Notes under the pieces: model-generated
The model's input: only the letters and a program-made list of their open reading frames with translations
Told to the model about the DNA's origin: nothing
The model's database searches: none
Made by a program: the position numbers and the translations under genes
Source: Deltaproteobacteria bacterium
Lineage (GTDB): Bacteria; Desulfobacterota; Desulfobulbia; Desulfobulbales; Desulfurivibrionaceae
Assembly (NCBI GenBank): GCA_021811385.1
Contig: JAJZPC010000011.1
Location: forward strand, 1-48,144
Length of the DNA stretch: 48,144 bases
Reading direction: 5' to 3'
Shown: positions 35,085 through 43,796 of the stretch, in pieces
How positions within the stretch are numbered: position 1 is the stretch's first letter
How the letters are laid out: every line of letters begins with the position of its first letter

Positions 35085-35159
35085 GGGCCGGGCTGTGTGC
35101 CGGCGATTGGTGGGGAACGGATCCCAGCCCCGCCCTACAGTGGAGACCAGGGGAAAAAG

Positions 35160-36239
35160 ATGATCAAGGTGTTGGTTGTCGATGATTCACCGGTTGTCAG
35201 GGAGTTTCTGGCCCGGATCTTCAGTTCCGACCCGGAACTTATGGTGGCCGGGACCGTCGGCAGCGGCAGCGAGGCGATCGAGGCCGTGCGGCGGAAGATG
35301 CCCGACGTGATCACCATGGACGTGCAGATGCCGAAGATGGACGGCTACGAGGCCACCCGCACCATCATGGAAACGAATCCCGTCCCGATCGTGATTGTCT
35401 CGGGGAGCGTCGATCCGAATGAGGTCACCACGACATTCCGCGCCATGGAAGCGGGGGCGCTGGCCGTGGTCTCCCGGCCGACGGGCATGGGGCACCCGGA
35501 TCACGAGAAAACCGTGAAGGAGCTGATCAAGACCGTAAAGCTGATGTCCGAGGTGCGGGTCGTCAGGAGGTGGCCCCGGCCGGCTCCGGCGGCAAAGCTT
35601 CCCTTGTTCCCTGAAAAGGTGGCGGGGCAGGAGGCGCCGGAGGTGAGTCTCGTCGCGATAGGCGCCTCCACGGGGGGGCCCATCGCCATCCAGCGGATAC
35701 TGGCCTCCCTGCCGCGGGATTTTTTCCCTGCGGTGCTCATTGTCCAGCATATGGCCAGAGGGTTCATCGCAGGATTCACCGAATGGCTCGCCCAATCCTC
35801 GGCTATCCCGGTCAAAATCGCGGTCCAGGGGGAGCCGCTCCATTCCGGCTGCGTCTATGTCGCGCCGGACGGATTTGACATGGGGGTGGGAACGGACGGA
35901 CGGATAGCCCTCAGAAAGGGCGACAACAACAACGGGCATTGCCCATCGGTTTCCCATCTTTTTCGCTCGATAGCCCACAGCCATGGCAATAATGCGGTGG
36001 GCGTGCTTCTCACCGGGATGGGGAAGGACGGAGCGGCGGAGCTTCGGCTGATGCGGGAGCATGGGGCGGTAACCATAGCCCAGGACGCGGAGAGTTCAAT
36101 CGTCTACGGCATGCCGGGCGAGGCGGCAAAAATCGAGGCGGCGGAATACATCCTTCCCCTGGATCGGATTCAGCCCCTTCTCGTCCGCCTGGTGAAGCCG
36201 GGGAGAGGGGTAGGCAAGACAGATCGAAACGCAGGCTGA
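35160..36239 (+). CDS. cheB: CheB receptor methylesterase / glutamine deamidase
   Basis: 359 residues. The receiver domain (1-120) has D54 in ITMDVQMPKMDGYEAT. The linker leads to the methylesterase domain (about 165-345) with catalytic S170 in GASTGGP, the histidine in VQHMARGF, and the aspartate region LLTGMGKDGAAEL. Phosphorylation by CheA normally relieves inhibition by the receiver. It corresponds to WspF. The open frame extends to GTG 35097, but MIKVLVVDDSP at ATG 35160 is the natural family start. With CheR-TPR it completes an adaptation system. No CheD, CheC or CheZ is present. Confidence 0.95.
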   Translation: MIKVLVVDDSPVVREFLARIFSSDPELMVAGTVGSGSEAIEAVRRKMPDVITMDVQMPKMDGYEATRTIMETNPVPIVIVSGSVDPNEVTTTFRAMEAGALAVVSRPTGMGHPDHEKTVKELIKTVKLMSEVRVVRRWPRPAPAAKLPLFPEKVAGQEAPEVSLVAIGASTGGPIAIQRILASLPRDFFPAVLIVQHMARGFIAGFTEWLAQSSAIPVKIAVQGEPLHSGCVYVAPDGFDMGVGTDGRIALRKGDNNNGHCPSVSHLFRSIAHSHGNNAVGVLLTGMGKDGAAELRLMREHGAVTIAQDAESSIVYGMPGEAAKIEAAEYILPLDRIQPLLVRLVKPGRGVGKTDRNAG

Positions 36240-36256
36240 GGAAAGGATTTTAGATC

Positions 36257-37710
36257 ATGACTACAGCACAGACAGCCGGAAACGGCAATACAATCCTGGT
36301 CGTCGAAGACAGCCCGACCCAGGCGGAAGAGTTGCGGCACATGCTGGAAAAACACCATTACCGGGTAGCCTCGGCCGGCAACGGACGGGAAGCCTTGCCC
36401 CTGCTGGAAAAGGAGAGGCCGTTCACCGTCATCAGCGACATCATGATGCCGGAGATGGACGGTTACGAGCTGTGCCGCCGGATCAAGGGGGACGGGAGAT
36501 TCCATGGTATTCCGGTCATCCTTCTCACCTCCCTGTCCGCCCCCGAGGATGTCATCATGGGGCTTGAGTGCGGCGCCGACTATTTTATCATGAAACCGTA
36601 CAACGAGCGGTTTCTCCTTTCCCGCCTGCAGCACATCCAGGCCAACCGCCAGCTCGGCGAGCAGGCGGCGCGGATGGGGCTGGAGATCTTCTTCCGGGGA
36701 AAGAAGTACTTCATCAACTCGGACCGGCTGCAGATCCTCAACCTGCTCCTGTCCACCTACGAAACCGCCATCCAGAAAAACCAGGAGCTGACCGACGTTA
36801 CCCGTGAATTGAAAACGCTCAACGAGCAGCTGGCGGAAAACATGGCCGAGCTGAAGGGGAAAAACCGGGAACTCCGGGAACTCAACGTGGAGCTTAAATG
36901 GCAGCGGGGGGCGGCGCAGGAGTCGAAACTTCAGGCGGAGCGGGCAACCCGGGCCAAATCCGATTTTCTCGCCAACATGAGCCACGAACTGCGAACCCCC
37001 CTCAACTCCATCATCGGTTTTTCAGAGGTGCTCCAAGACGAGATGTTCGGCCGGCTCAACGAGAAGCAACAGCAGTATGTCAAAATATCCTGGTAAGCGG
37101 CAAACACCTCCTGGAACTCATCAATGATATCCTGGATCTGGCCAAGGTCGAATCGGGCAAGATGGAACTCGAGCCGGCCATCGTCAACCTGCGCAATACG
37201 CTGGCGACCTCGCTCGCCATGCTGAAGGAGAAGGCGTTGAAGCACGGCCTGAAGCTGAGCATGGAACTCCCCGCCGAGGCGGAGATCGAGCTGATCGCGG
37301 ATGAAAGAAAGCTCAAACAGATCATGTTCAACCTTCTGAGCAATGCGGTCAAGTTCACGCCGGACGGGGGAAGTGTCTGCGTCAGCGCGCGCAGGATTTC
37401 CGGTCTTGACTTGCCGGGTTCCTGTTCGGCGCCGGAATCCGGCAACCGGAAAGGCGATGGAGATTTTATAGAAATCTCCATCGCGGATACCGGCATCGGC
37501 ATCGCTCCGGAGCATCTCCCGAAACTTTTCAAGGCGTTCAGCCAGGTCAGCTCTCCGTACAGCAAGGGGTATGAGGGAACCGGCCTCGGCCTGGCGCTGA
37601 CCAAGCAGATGGTGGAGCTGCACGGCGGCAGGGTATGGGTCGAAAGCGAGGTCGGCAAGGGGAGCAGGTTCACCTTTGCAATTCCGCTCAGTCAATCAAG
37701 GCAGGAGTGA
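36257..37710 (+). pseudogene. REC-histidine kinase, frameshifted in this sequence
   Basis: Frame 1 (36257-37096) encodes a receiver (D61 in [14 protein letters not shown]), a coiled coil and HisKA with H243 in [20 protein letters not shown]. It stops just after QQYVK. The next frame continues the same domain without a gap as [20 protein letters not shown]. It then encodes the HATPase domain (NLLSNAVKFTPDGG, DTGIGIAP, GTGLGLAL) to a stop at 37710. One missing A in the AAAA run at 37082-37085 (AAAAA expected) explains the break. The restored protein would be about 484 residues. A sequencing or assembly error in the homopolymer, or a recent inactivating deletion, is likelier than programmed frameshifting, because the site does not fit a -1 slippery heptamer. 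It pairs with the receiver gene at 37714. Confidence 0.85.
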
Positions 37711-37713
37711 AAC

Positions 37714-38094
37714 ATGGGCAGGAAGATACTCCTTGTGGAAGACAATGAATTGAATCGGATCCTCCTCAGGGATGTGTTGGAGTATTACGGGTACGAGGTG
37801 ATCGAGGCGGCCAACGGCGCCGAGGGAGTCGAACGGGCGCGGGAGCACTCGCCCGACCTGATCTTTCTCGACATCCAGATGCCGGTCATGGACGGCTTCG
37901 CCGCCATAGGGGTGCTGAGGAACGAGCCTGCCCCTGGTCCGGCGAAGATCATCGCCCTCACCTCCTTTGCCATGCGGGGGGACCGGGAACGGATCATGGC
38001 CGCCGGGTTCGACGGCTACCTGACGAAACCCATAGATACCCGGGAGCTGCCGCGCATGGTTCGGGAATGGCTGGGGGAGGAAGGGGAGGGATGA
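37714..38094 (+). CDS. Stand-alone receiver (CheY-like) protein A
   Basis: 126 residues, a single receiver domain. The acidic pocket is ED at 9-10, the phosphoacceptor D53 in LIFLDIQMPVMDGF, the switch threonine is in IIALTSFAM, and the lysine is in LTKPIDTRELP. No DNA-binding or enzymatic output is attached. It begins 3 bp after the frameshifted kinase and overlaps the following kinase by 4 nt (ATGA). It is a clear paralogue of the receiver at 39690-40088. It may be the diffusible output of the CheA pathway or the partner of the adjacent kinases. Confidence 0.92.
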   Translation: MGRKILLVEDNELNRILLRDVLEYYGYEVIEAANGAEGVERAREHSPDLIFLDIQMPVMDGFAAIGVLRNEPAPGPAKIIALTSFAMRGDRERIMAAGFDGYLTKPIDTRELPRMVREWLGEEGEG

Positions 38095-39665
38095 ATATCC
38101 GGGCCAAGATCATCTCCGGTTATCTGTTGATCGGCCTGATCATGGCCTTGATCGGCACGTTCATCCTCCTCCGTCGAGCCCCTTATGCCGCGGAGGCCTT
38201 CATGCTCATTCTCTCCGTTGCCATCGGCCTCTGCGTTTACCGGGCTATCTCCCGCCCTGGCCGGCTCGTCGATACGGTCGGCGGGGATATCGGCGAGCCG
38301 GCCAGGGCGTTTGAGGCCATGCGCAAGAATCTGAAGGAGCAGATCGGCGCGCTCAATGCGGAGGTTGCCGCGCGCCGCGAGAGCGAGGAAACGATCCGGA
38401 GGCTTTTCAACGTTTGTTTCGAAGCGATTTTTCTTCTGGACACCGAAGGGAACATCATCATTGCCAACGACTCCCTGGCCGGGCGACTCGGCGTTCCCGT
38501 CGACGGGATCGTCGGCAAAAACATTTTTGAACTCCTGCCCGCCGCTCTGGCTGCCGGCCGCAAGGCGCACCTGGCGGAGGTTGTCCGTAACGGGAAACCG
38601 CTCCACTTCGAGGACGAGCGGGAGGGGAGAATCATCGATAACTCGCTCTATCCCTTTGTCGACAGCGAGGGCAAGGTGGAGCGCGTGGCTGTTTTCTCAA
38701 TGGATGTCACGGAGAGGAGGCAGGCCGAGAAGAGACTCATGGAGGTCTGCCGGGAGATGGACGCGCATGCGATCGCCCAGGAGCGGGAAAGGTTTGCCGC
38801 CGGGCAGGAGAGACTCAAGGAGGTTTACCTGGAGCTGGAGGAGCATGCGGCCGCCTTGGAGCGGGAAAGGTCTGCCGCCCAGCAGGCGCGCCTGCTGGCG
38901 GAGACCGCCAATCAGGCCAAGGCGGAGTTTCTCGCCAATATGAGCCACGAATTGCGCACCCCGCTCAATGCCGTCATCGGCTTTGCCGACGTGCTGAGGG
39001 ACGGGGTCGGAGGCAGTCTTTCGGAGCAACAGACGTGTTATGTGGACAACATCCGCACGAGCGGCCGACACCTTCACCGGATGATCGAGGACATGCTCGA
39101 CCTTGCCCAGATGGGAACCGGGACCATAGAGCTGCGGATCATCGCCTTTCACCTGCGGGACGTCCTGCGCGAGGAGCTTTCCCGGTTCAGGGAGAAGGCG
39201 GCTTCCCGCGGCATCTCCCTCTCCCTAGAAATGGAGCCCGAGGTTGAACGGGAGATCCGGAGCGATCCGGAAAAACTGAGGCAGATCCTCCACAATCTTC
39301 TCTCCAATGCGGTGAAGTTCACGCCCGACGGAGGGAGCGTGCGTGTCGCCGCGCGGCCGGCGGGCGACGCAGGGGAAGTTCATGGGGCGTCCCTGCCGCC
39401 CGGCAAGGATTTCATCGAAATTTCCGTGGAGGACACAGGCATCGGCATCAGGGCGGAAGACATGTCGAAGATATTCCAGGATCTGACCCAGCTCGAATCC
39501 CCCTACCGCAAGACATATGGGGGGGCGGGGCTCGGGCTGGCGCTGGCGAGAAAGCTTGTGGAGCGTCTGGGAGGCGTCATCCGGTTGGAGAGCGAGGTCG
39601 GCAAAAGAAGTCGCTTTACCGTTATTATCCCGGCGGAGAGCGACGCAGAGCAGGGTGTTTCCTGA
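38091..39665 (+). CDS. Membrane PAS-domain histidine kinase
   Basis: 524 residues from ATG 38091, which overlaps the preceding stop. Two closely spaced transmembrane helices (about 7-27 and 34-51) leave almost no periplasmic domain. A PAS domain (about 101-212; RLFNVCFEAIFLLDTEGNII ... VFSMDVTERRQAE) follows. A coiled coil with two similar 33-residue heptad segments (around 216-265) leads to HisKA with H286 in [16 protein letters not shown]. The HATPase has NLLSNAVKFTPDGG, DTGIGIRA and GAGLGLALA. It closely resembles the upstream frameshifted kinase in its C-terminal half. Sensing is probably cytoplasmic through PAS. Confidence 0.92.
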   Translation: MNIRAKIISGYLLIGLIMALIGTFILLRRAPYAAEAFMLILSVAIGLCVYRAISRPGRLVDTVGGDIGEPARAFEAMRKNLKEQIGALNAEVAARRESEETIRRLFNVCFEAIFLLDTEGNIIIANDSLAGRLGVPVDGIVGKNIFELLPAALAAGRKAHLAEVVRNGKPLHFEDEREGRIIDNSLYPFVDSEGKVERVAVFSMDVTERRQAEKRLMEVCREMDAHAIAQERERFAAGQERLKEVYLELEEHAAALERERSAAQQARLLAETANQAKAEFLANMSHELRTPLNAVIGFADVLRDGVGGSLSEQQTCYVDNIRTSGRHLHRMIEDMLDLAQMGTGTIELRIIAFHLRDVLREELSRFREKAASRGISLSLEMEPEVEREIRSDPEKLRQILHNLLSNAVKFTPDGGSVRVAARPAGDAGEVHGASLPPGKDFIEISVEDTGIGIRAEDMSKIFQDLTQLESPYRKTYGGAGLGLALARKLVERLGGVIRLESEVGKRSRFTVIIPAESDAEQGVS

Positions 39666-39689
39666 ACCCCTGCAACACAGGAGTCTGAG

Positions 39690-40088
39690 ATGGCGAAAAA
39701 AATCCTGGTGGTGGATGACGTGGCGCAGAACCGGATGCTCCTGAAGGACGTGCTCAGGTATTTCGGCTACGAAGTCGTGGAGGCGGGCGACGGAGAAGAA
39801 GGAGTAAGGATGGCGCGGGAGGAACTCCCCGATCTGATCCTCATGGACATGAACATGCCGGTCATGGACGGCTACACCGCGCTGCGCATCCTGCGCAGCG
39901 ACCCGCTCACGCGGGGGCTCAGGGTGGCGGCGATCACCTCCTTTGCGATGGGGAACGACAACGGGAGCGTGTTCGCCGCCGAGGCCGACGGCTATATCTC
40001 CAAACCGATCGACATCAGGGAACTTCCGGCCATGATGGAGAAGATCCTGGCCGGGGAGGGGAAGATGGCGGGAGAGGAAGGAAAATAA
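39690..40088 (+). CDS. Stand-alone receiver (CheY-like) protein B
   Basis: 132 residues, one receiver domain: DD at 9-10, phosphoacceptor D53 in [16 protein letters not shown], switch residue in AAITSFAMG, lysine in [17 protein letters not shown] precedes the ATG. It is paralogous to receiver A, with shared spacing and the motifs GYEV-EA and SFAM. With the PAS kinase it repeats the kinase-then-receiver order seen just upstream, which suggests tandem duplication of a two-gene unit. Confidence 0.92.
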   Translation: MAKKILVVDDVAQNRMLLKDVLRYFGYEVVEAGDGEEGVRMAREELPDLILMDMNMPVMDGYTALRILRSDPLTRGLRVAAITSFAMGNDNGSVFAAEADGYISKPIDIRELPAMMEKILAGEGKMAGEEGK

Positions 40089-40183
40089 AGGCGGCCGGGG
40101 CAAGGCTGCCGGTTTATCAATTTGGCGAACACCTTCTCGATATCCGAGGAGTGTTCCGGCTGGACAGATCATGGGGGAGTGCG

Positions 40184-41704
40184 ATGGAGGCGGCAAAGCC
40201 GAGGATTCTCTGTGTGGATGATGAACCGTTCAATCTCGACCTTCTCGAGGCGTTGCTCGTGCCGCGAAATTACGAGGTGATCAGATCGACCAATGGCCGG
40301 GACGCTCTCCTGCTGGTCGCGTCGCAAAAGGTGGATCTTGTGCTCCTCGATGTCATGATGCCGGAGCTCGACGGCTTCGAGGTCTGCCGGAGAATCAAGG
40401 AAAATGAGCAGCACCGCTCCATCCCCGTGGTCATGATAACCGCCTTGACCGCAAAAGGGGATCGGGTCGCAGGCATCGAGGCGGGGGCGGACGACTTCAT
40501 GTCCAAACCCATCGAGCCGACCGAGGTTCTGGCGCGCGTGCGGATGCTGCTTAAGGTGAAGGGGCTGGACGACCGTCTGCGCCACGCATATACGCATATC
40601 AACCATCTGACCACTTGCGGCGAGCAGATCGCCAAGGCCTTTGATCCCCTGCATTTTGATTTTCTGGAGAATATGGACATTATCGTCCGCCAGCTCATGC
40701 TCGTGGCGGCGACGGAGGCGGAACGTCCCGGCCTTGTTATCGTCGGCGTTTCGGACGTCGACGGACCGAGGCAGTACCGCTACGAAGTCGACGGCGGCGT
40801 GGTGCGGCGCGAAGCCCTGCGATCCGACAGCCTCCACTGTCCGGCCCGGAAGGAGGATCACGAACCGGTCACGACTTTCTCGAACGGCAACGGTCTGGAG
40901 ACGTCGGACAATCAGCCGGTCATCAAGGCCATTGAATCGCTCGGCAGGACCGTCCACAACATCGTCAGCTACCACAGCAACGAGTTGTACGTGTACGCGC
41001 TCAACTACGACAGGGACGTGACCGCCCATGACGCCGCGGCCTTGAAGGCCCTTGTCGTGCAGACCTTGTTCCTCAGGTCGCTTTCGGGCCAGGTGAGGGA
41101 CACGGAAAACGCCTTCGACTATATGGTCCATGCCCTGGCGCGGGCGGCGGAGGCGAACGACGAGGATACGGGCGATCATATCATCCGGGTCGGTGAATAC
41201 TGCGCCGTCATCGCCAGGGCCATAGGCATGCCGGACAGTTTTTCCTCCCTTATCCGCCTCCAGGCGTCGATGCACGACGTGGGCAAGATACACATCCACC
41301 CCGACATCCTGAGGAAATCCGGCAAATTGACGCCAGAGGAATGGGGCGTGGTGCGGCAGCATCCGCTCATCGGCGGCAGGATCCTGGGTGACCATGTGCG
41401 GCTGGGGCTGGCAAGCGAAATCGCGCTCTCGCACCATGAACGCTGGGACGGGAGCGGGTATCCGCATGGGCTCCGGGGGGAACGGATTCCCATGGGCGGC
41501 AGGATAATGACCATTGCGGATCAATATGACGCCTTGCGGAACATGCGGGCCTACAAACCCGCATTTGATCACGAGACGACGTGCCGGATCATCACGGAGG
41601 GCGATGGAAGGACCATGCCCCAGCACTTCGATCCGCGGGTATTGCAGGCATTCAGGGAGACAGCGCCACAGCTCGAGGAAATCTACGAAAAAATGAAAGG
41701 ATAA
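40184..41704 (+). CDS. REC-HD-GYP cyclic-di-GMP phosphodiesterase
   Basis: 506 residues. The N-terminal receiver has D56 in [17 protein letters not shown] middle region (about 130-300) is of undetermined type, possibly a sensor or dimerisation module such as DUF3369. The HD-GYP domain (about 310-505) shows H332, HD at 364-365 in [12 protein letters not shown]393 in [13 protein letters not shown] at 417-418, and DGSGYPHGL with GYP at 425-427. The metal ligands and GYP signature look intact, so c-di-GMP hydrolysis is expected. ATG 40184 follows GGGGGAG; the GTG at 40151 is less likely. This is the best candidate output of the chemosensory pathway. Confidence 0.93.
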   Translation: MEAAKPRILCVDDEPFNLDLLEALLVPRNYEVIRSTNGRDALLLVASQKVDLVLLDVMMPELDGFEVCRRIKENEQHRSIPVVMITALTAKGDRVAGIEAGADDFMSKPIEPTEVLARVRMLLKVKGLDDRLRHAYTHINHLTTCGEQIAKAFDPLHFDFLENMDIIVRQLMLVAATEAERPGLVIVGVSDVDGPRQYRYEVDGGVVRREALRSDSLHCPARKEDHEPVTTFSNGNGLETSDNQPVIKAIESLGRTVHNIVSYHSNELYVYALNYDRDVTAHDAAALKALVVQTLFLRSLSGQVRDTENAFDYMVHALARAAEANDEDTGDHIIRVGEYCAVIARAIGMPDSFSSLIRLQASMHDVGKIHIHPDILRKSGKLTPEEWGVVRQHPLIGGRILGDHVRLGLASEIALSHHERWDGSGYPHGLRGERIPMGGRIMTIADQYDALRNMRAYKPAFDHETTCRIITEGDGRTMPQHFDPRVLQAFRETAPQLEEIYEKMKG

Positions 41705-41731
41705 CAGTCCACATCGCAAAAGAGGTCTGTC

Positions 41732-43057
41732 ATGACATTAGGAGACATCTCCGGCATCAAGCCGCCCACGGTATTCATCGTGGACGACGATCAGGGGTCG
41801 CGGCAATTATTGGACGATATCCTTTCCGGCAAGGGATATGCAATCCGCTGCCTGTCCAGCGGCGAACTTGCCCTCCAGGCAGCCCTGGACGAGCCGCCCG
41901 ATCTGATTCTGCTCGACGTGATGATGCCGGACATGGACGGTTTCGAGGTCTGCCGGCTCCTCAAGGAGAATCCGGCGACGAGGTTTATTCCGGTCGTGAT
42001 GGTAACCTGTCTCAACGAGAAGGCGATGCGGCTGAAAGGGATAGCCGCCGGCGCGGACGATTTCATCAGCAAGCCCATCGATACCACGGAGATCCTGTTG
42101 AGGACGCGCAACCTTCTGCTGGTGAAGCAGTACCACGACTTCCTCAAGGAACACGCCGGGATACTTGAACAGCAGGTCCGGCTGCGCACGGAAGAGCTTG
42201 AAAAGGCCATCGCTGAACTCAAGTCAACCCAGCAACAGATGGCGCAGCAGGAGAAGATGGCCATGGTCGGCCAGCTGACCGCGGGAATCGCCCATGAAAT
42301 CAACAATCCGATCGGTTTCATCGCCAGCAATGTCGGGTCGTTCGGCAAGTATTGCGAAAAGCTGTTGATATTCATCGAGGCGCAGCAGGAAGCGCTGCTT
42401 TCCGGACAGCCGGACCGGCGGCAGGCCGATCTGGTCCTGGAGCAGCGCCGTCAGCTCAAGATAGACTATATCATGAAGGATATCCCCGAGATGATCGTGG
42501 AAACCCAGGAGGGAGTAGACCGCATAAAAAGCATCGTCAGGGATCTCAAGTGTTTCTCGCGCGTGGATGAATCGGAACAGAAGCTTTCGGACATCAACCA
42601 ATGCCTGGAAAGCACCCTGAACATCGCCAAGAACGAATTGAAGTACAAGGCAAAGGTTCGGCGGGAGTATGGTGAATTGCCGCAGATTCTCTGTTATCCG
42701 CAACAGCTGAATCAAGTCTTCATGAACCTGCTGGTCAATGCGGCCCATGCCATCGACTCCCAAGGGGAGATCACGGTGCGGAGCTGGAGCGCCGGGGAAA
42801 GGATATTTGTTTCGATCAGCGACACCGGGTGCGGTATCCCCGCACAACAACTTTCGCGCATCTTCGAACCGTTCTTCACAACCAAGGAGACTGGGAAGGG
42901 GACGGGGCTGGGGCTCTCCATCAGCAACGAAATCGTCAGGAACCATGGCGGGGAGATCATGGTCGAAAGCGAACCGGGCAAGGGAAGCACCTTTACCGTG
43001 TCCATTCCCGTGTCCCGGCCGAATTTGCCGCAAAAGGCGGCGGAGCGGCAAGCCTGA
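41732..43057 (+). CDS. REC-histidine kinase (soluble)
   Basis: 441 residues. The N-terminal receiver has D62 in LILLDVMMPDMDGFEV. A coiled coil (about 135-175; LEQQVRLRTEELEKAIAELK) leads to a HisKA-type domain with H188 in LTAGIAHEINNPIGFIASN, the NtrB/ZraS-like subgroup. The HATPase shows NLLVNAAHAI, DTGCGIP and GKGTGLGLS. With no transmembrane segment, it would be controlled through its own receiver, a common way to chain two-component steps. It is the last gene of the cluster, and a strong terminator lies 49 bp downstream. Confidence 0.93.
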   Translation: MTLGDISGIKPPTVFIVDDDQGSRQLLDDILSGKGYAIRCLSSGELALQAALDEPPDLILLDVMMPDMDGFEVCRLLKENPATRFIPVVMVTCLNEKAMRLKGIAAGADDFISKPIDTTEILLRTRNLLLVKQYHDFLKEHAGILEQQVRLRTEELEKAIAELKSTQQQMAQQEKMAMVGQLTAGIAHEINNPIGFIASNVGSFGKYCEKLLIFIEAQQEALLSGQPDRRQADLVLEQRRQLKIDYIMKDIPEMIVETQEGVDRIKSIVRDLKCFSRVDESEQKLSDINQCLESTLNIAKNELKYKAKVRREYGELPQILCYPQQLNQVFMNLLVNAAHAIDSQGEITVRSWSAGERIFVSISDTGCGIPAQQLSRIFEPFFTTKETGKGTGLGLSISNEIVRNHGGEIMVESEPGKGSTFTVSIPVSRPNLPQKAAERQA

Positions 43058-43105
43058 GGCCTTCGTGCAATGTTGCCGGGGCACGGACGAAGAGATCATA
43101 TAAGA

Positions 43106-43136
43106 AAACCCGGCAAGAGCTGTTCTTGCCGGGTTT
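43106..43136. terminator. Bidirectional intrinsic terminator, cluster end / ssb end
   Basis: AAACCCGGCAAGA (43106-43118) and TCTTGCCGGGTTT (43124-43136) form a perfect 13-bp stem around GCTGT. Short T-rich tails lie on both sides (TTTATA rightward; TTTTCTTAT on the other strand). It separates the convergent REC-kinase and ssb genes. Confidence 0.88.
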
Positions 43137-43164
43137 ATACCTGCACAGGGGAATTAGGCAAATT

Positions 43165-43575
43165 CTAAAACGGCACGTCGTCGCCCATGACCGGCTCGGG
43201 AAAAGGCTGGTCGTCGTACTGCCGGGACTGCCCGGAATCGCCGCCGCTGCCACGGGGAGAGAGCATCTTCATCTCCCGGGCCACGATCTCGGTGGTGTAT
43301 TTGGTGTTGCCGTCCTTGTCGTCCCATTTGCGGGTTTGCAGGCGGCCTTCGATGAAAACCTTGGAGCCTTTTGACAGGTATTCGCCGCAAATCTCGCCCA
43401 GACGGCCAAAAGCCACGATCCGGTGCCATTCGGTCAACTCTTCCTTGGAGCCGTCCTGTTTTTTCCAGGTTTCCGTTGTCGCGACATTGAAGCTGGCGAT
43501 GGCCGCCCCTGCCTGCGAGTAGCGTACTTCCGGATCCTTGCCGAGGTTGCCGATGAGGATGACTTTGTTGACCAT
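43165..43575 (-). CDS. ssb: Single-stranded DNA-binding protein
   Basis: 136 residues. The OB-fold domain (about 1-105) begins [21 protein letters not shown] and contains [15 protein letters not shown] and [20 protein letters not shown] short Gly/Ser/Gln-rich linker leads to the acidic tail ending DDVPF, the protein-interaction tip of bacterial SSB. AAGGAG precedes the ATG. Leftward gene between two terminators. It is shorter than the 178-residue E. coli protein because the linker is short. Confidence 0.96.
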   Translation of the reverse strand: MVNKVILIGNLGKDPEVRYSQAGAAIASFNVATTETWKKQDGSKEELTEWHRIVAFGRLGEICGEYLSKGSKVFIEGRLQTRKWDDKDGNTKYTTEIVAREMKMLSPRGSGGDSGQSRQYDDQPFPEPVMGDDVPF

Positions 43576-43607
43576 TTCTTCTCCTTAATATTCTCGATCA
43601 GATTTGC

Positions 43608-43637
43608 AAAAAAAAAGGCGCCGTATTGGTGGCCGCC
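43608..43637 (-). terminator. Intrinsic terminator after the spore-photolyase-like gene
   Basis: Reading leftward, GGCGGCC pairs with GGCGCC (one bulged G) around an 8-nt loop, then a run of nine T (A-run at 43608-43616 on the plus strand). It ends the radical SAM transcript about 160 nt after its stop and insulates ssb, whose start lies 33 nt further on. Confidence 0.6.
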
Positions 43638-43796
43638 CATCATAACGGCTATTTCCCGCGTCCGCACCAACCTTTTCCGGATCCGGGCCGTCCGCCGCTT
43701 TCAGGGTGTGGCCGCCGGGAAACGATATATCATAGTAAGGATCGCCTTGGTAAAAATCAACACCCAAAAGGAGGCGGTCCGGAATAGAAGTCGCGC

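Noticed and set aside
37079-37096. Programmed -1 frameshift to make a full-length kinase
   Set aside because: The site GTC AAA ATA does not allow good re-pairing of the AAA-decoding tRNA in the -1 frame (CAA), and no stimulatory hairpin is evident. A homopolymer indel is simpler.
24479-43057. Horizontally acquired island
   Set aside because: The cluster has an A/T-rich left boundary and a terminator at the right. However, there are no integrase, tRNA target or flanking repeats, and its GC content looks like that of its neighbours by eye. A k-mer or codon-usage test would be needed.
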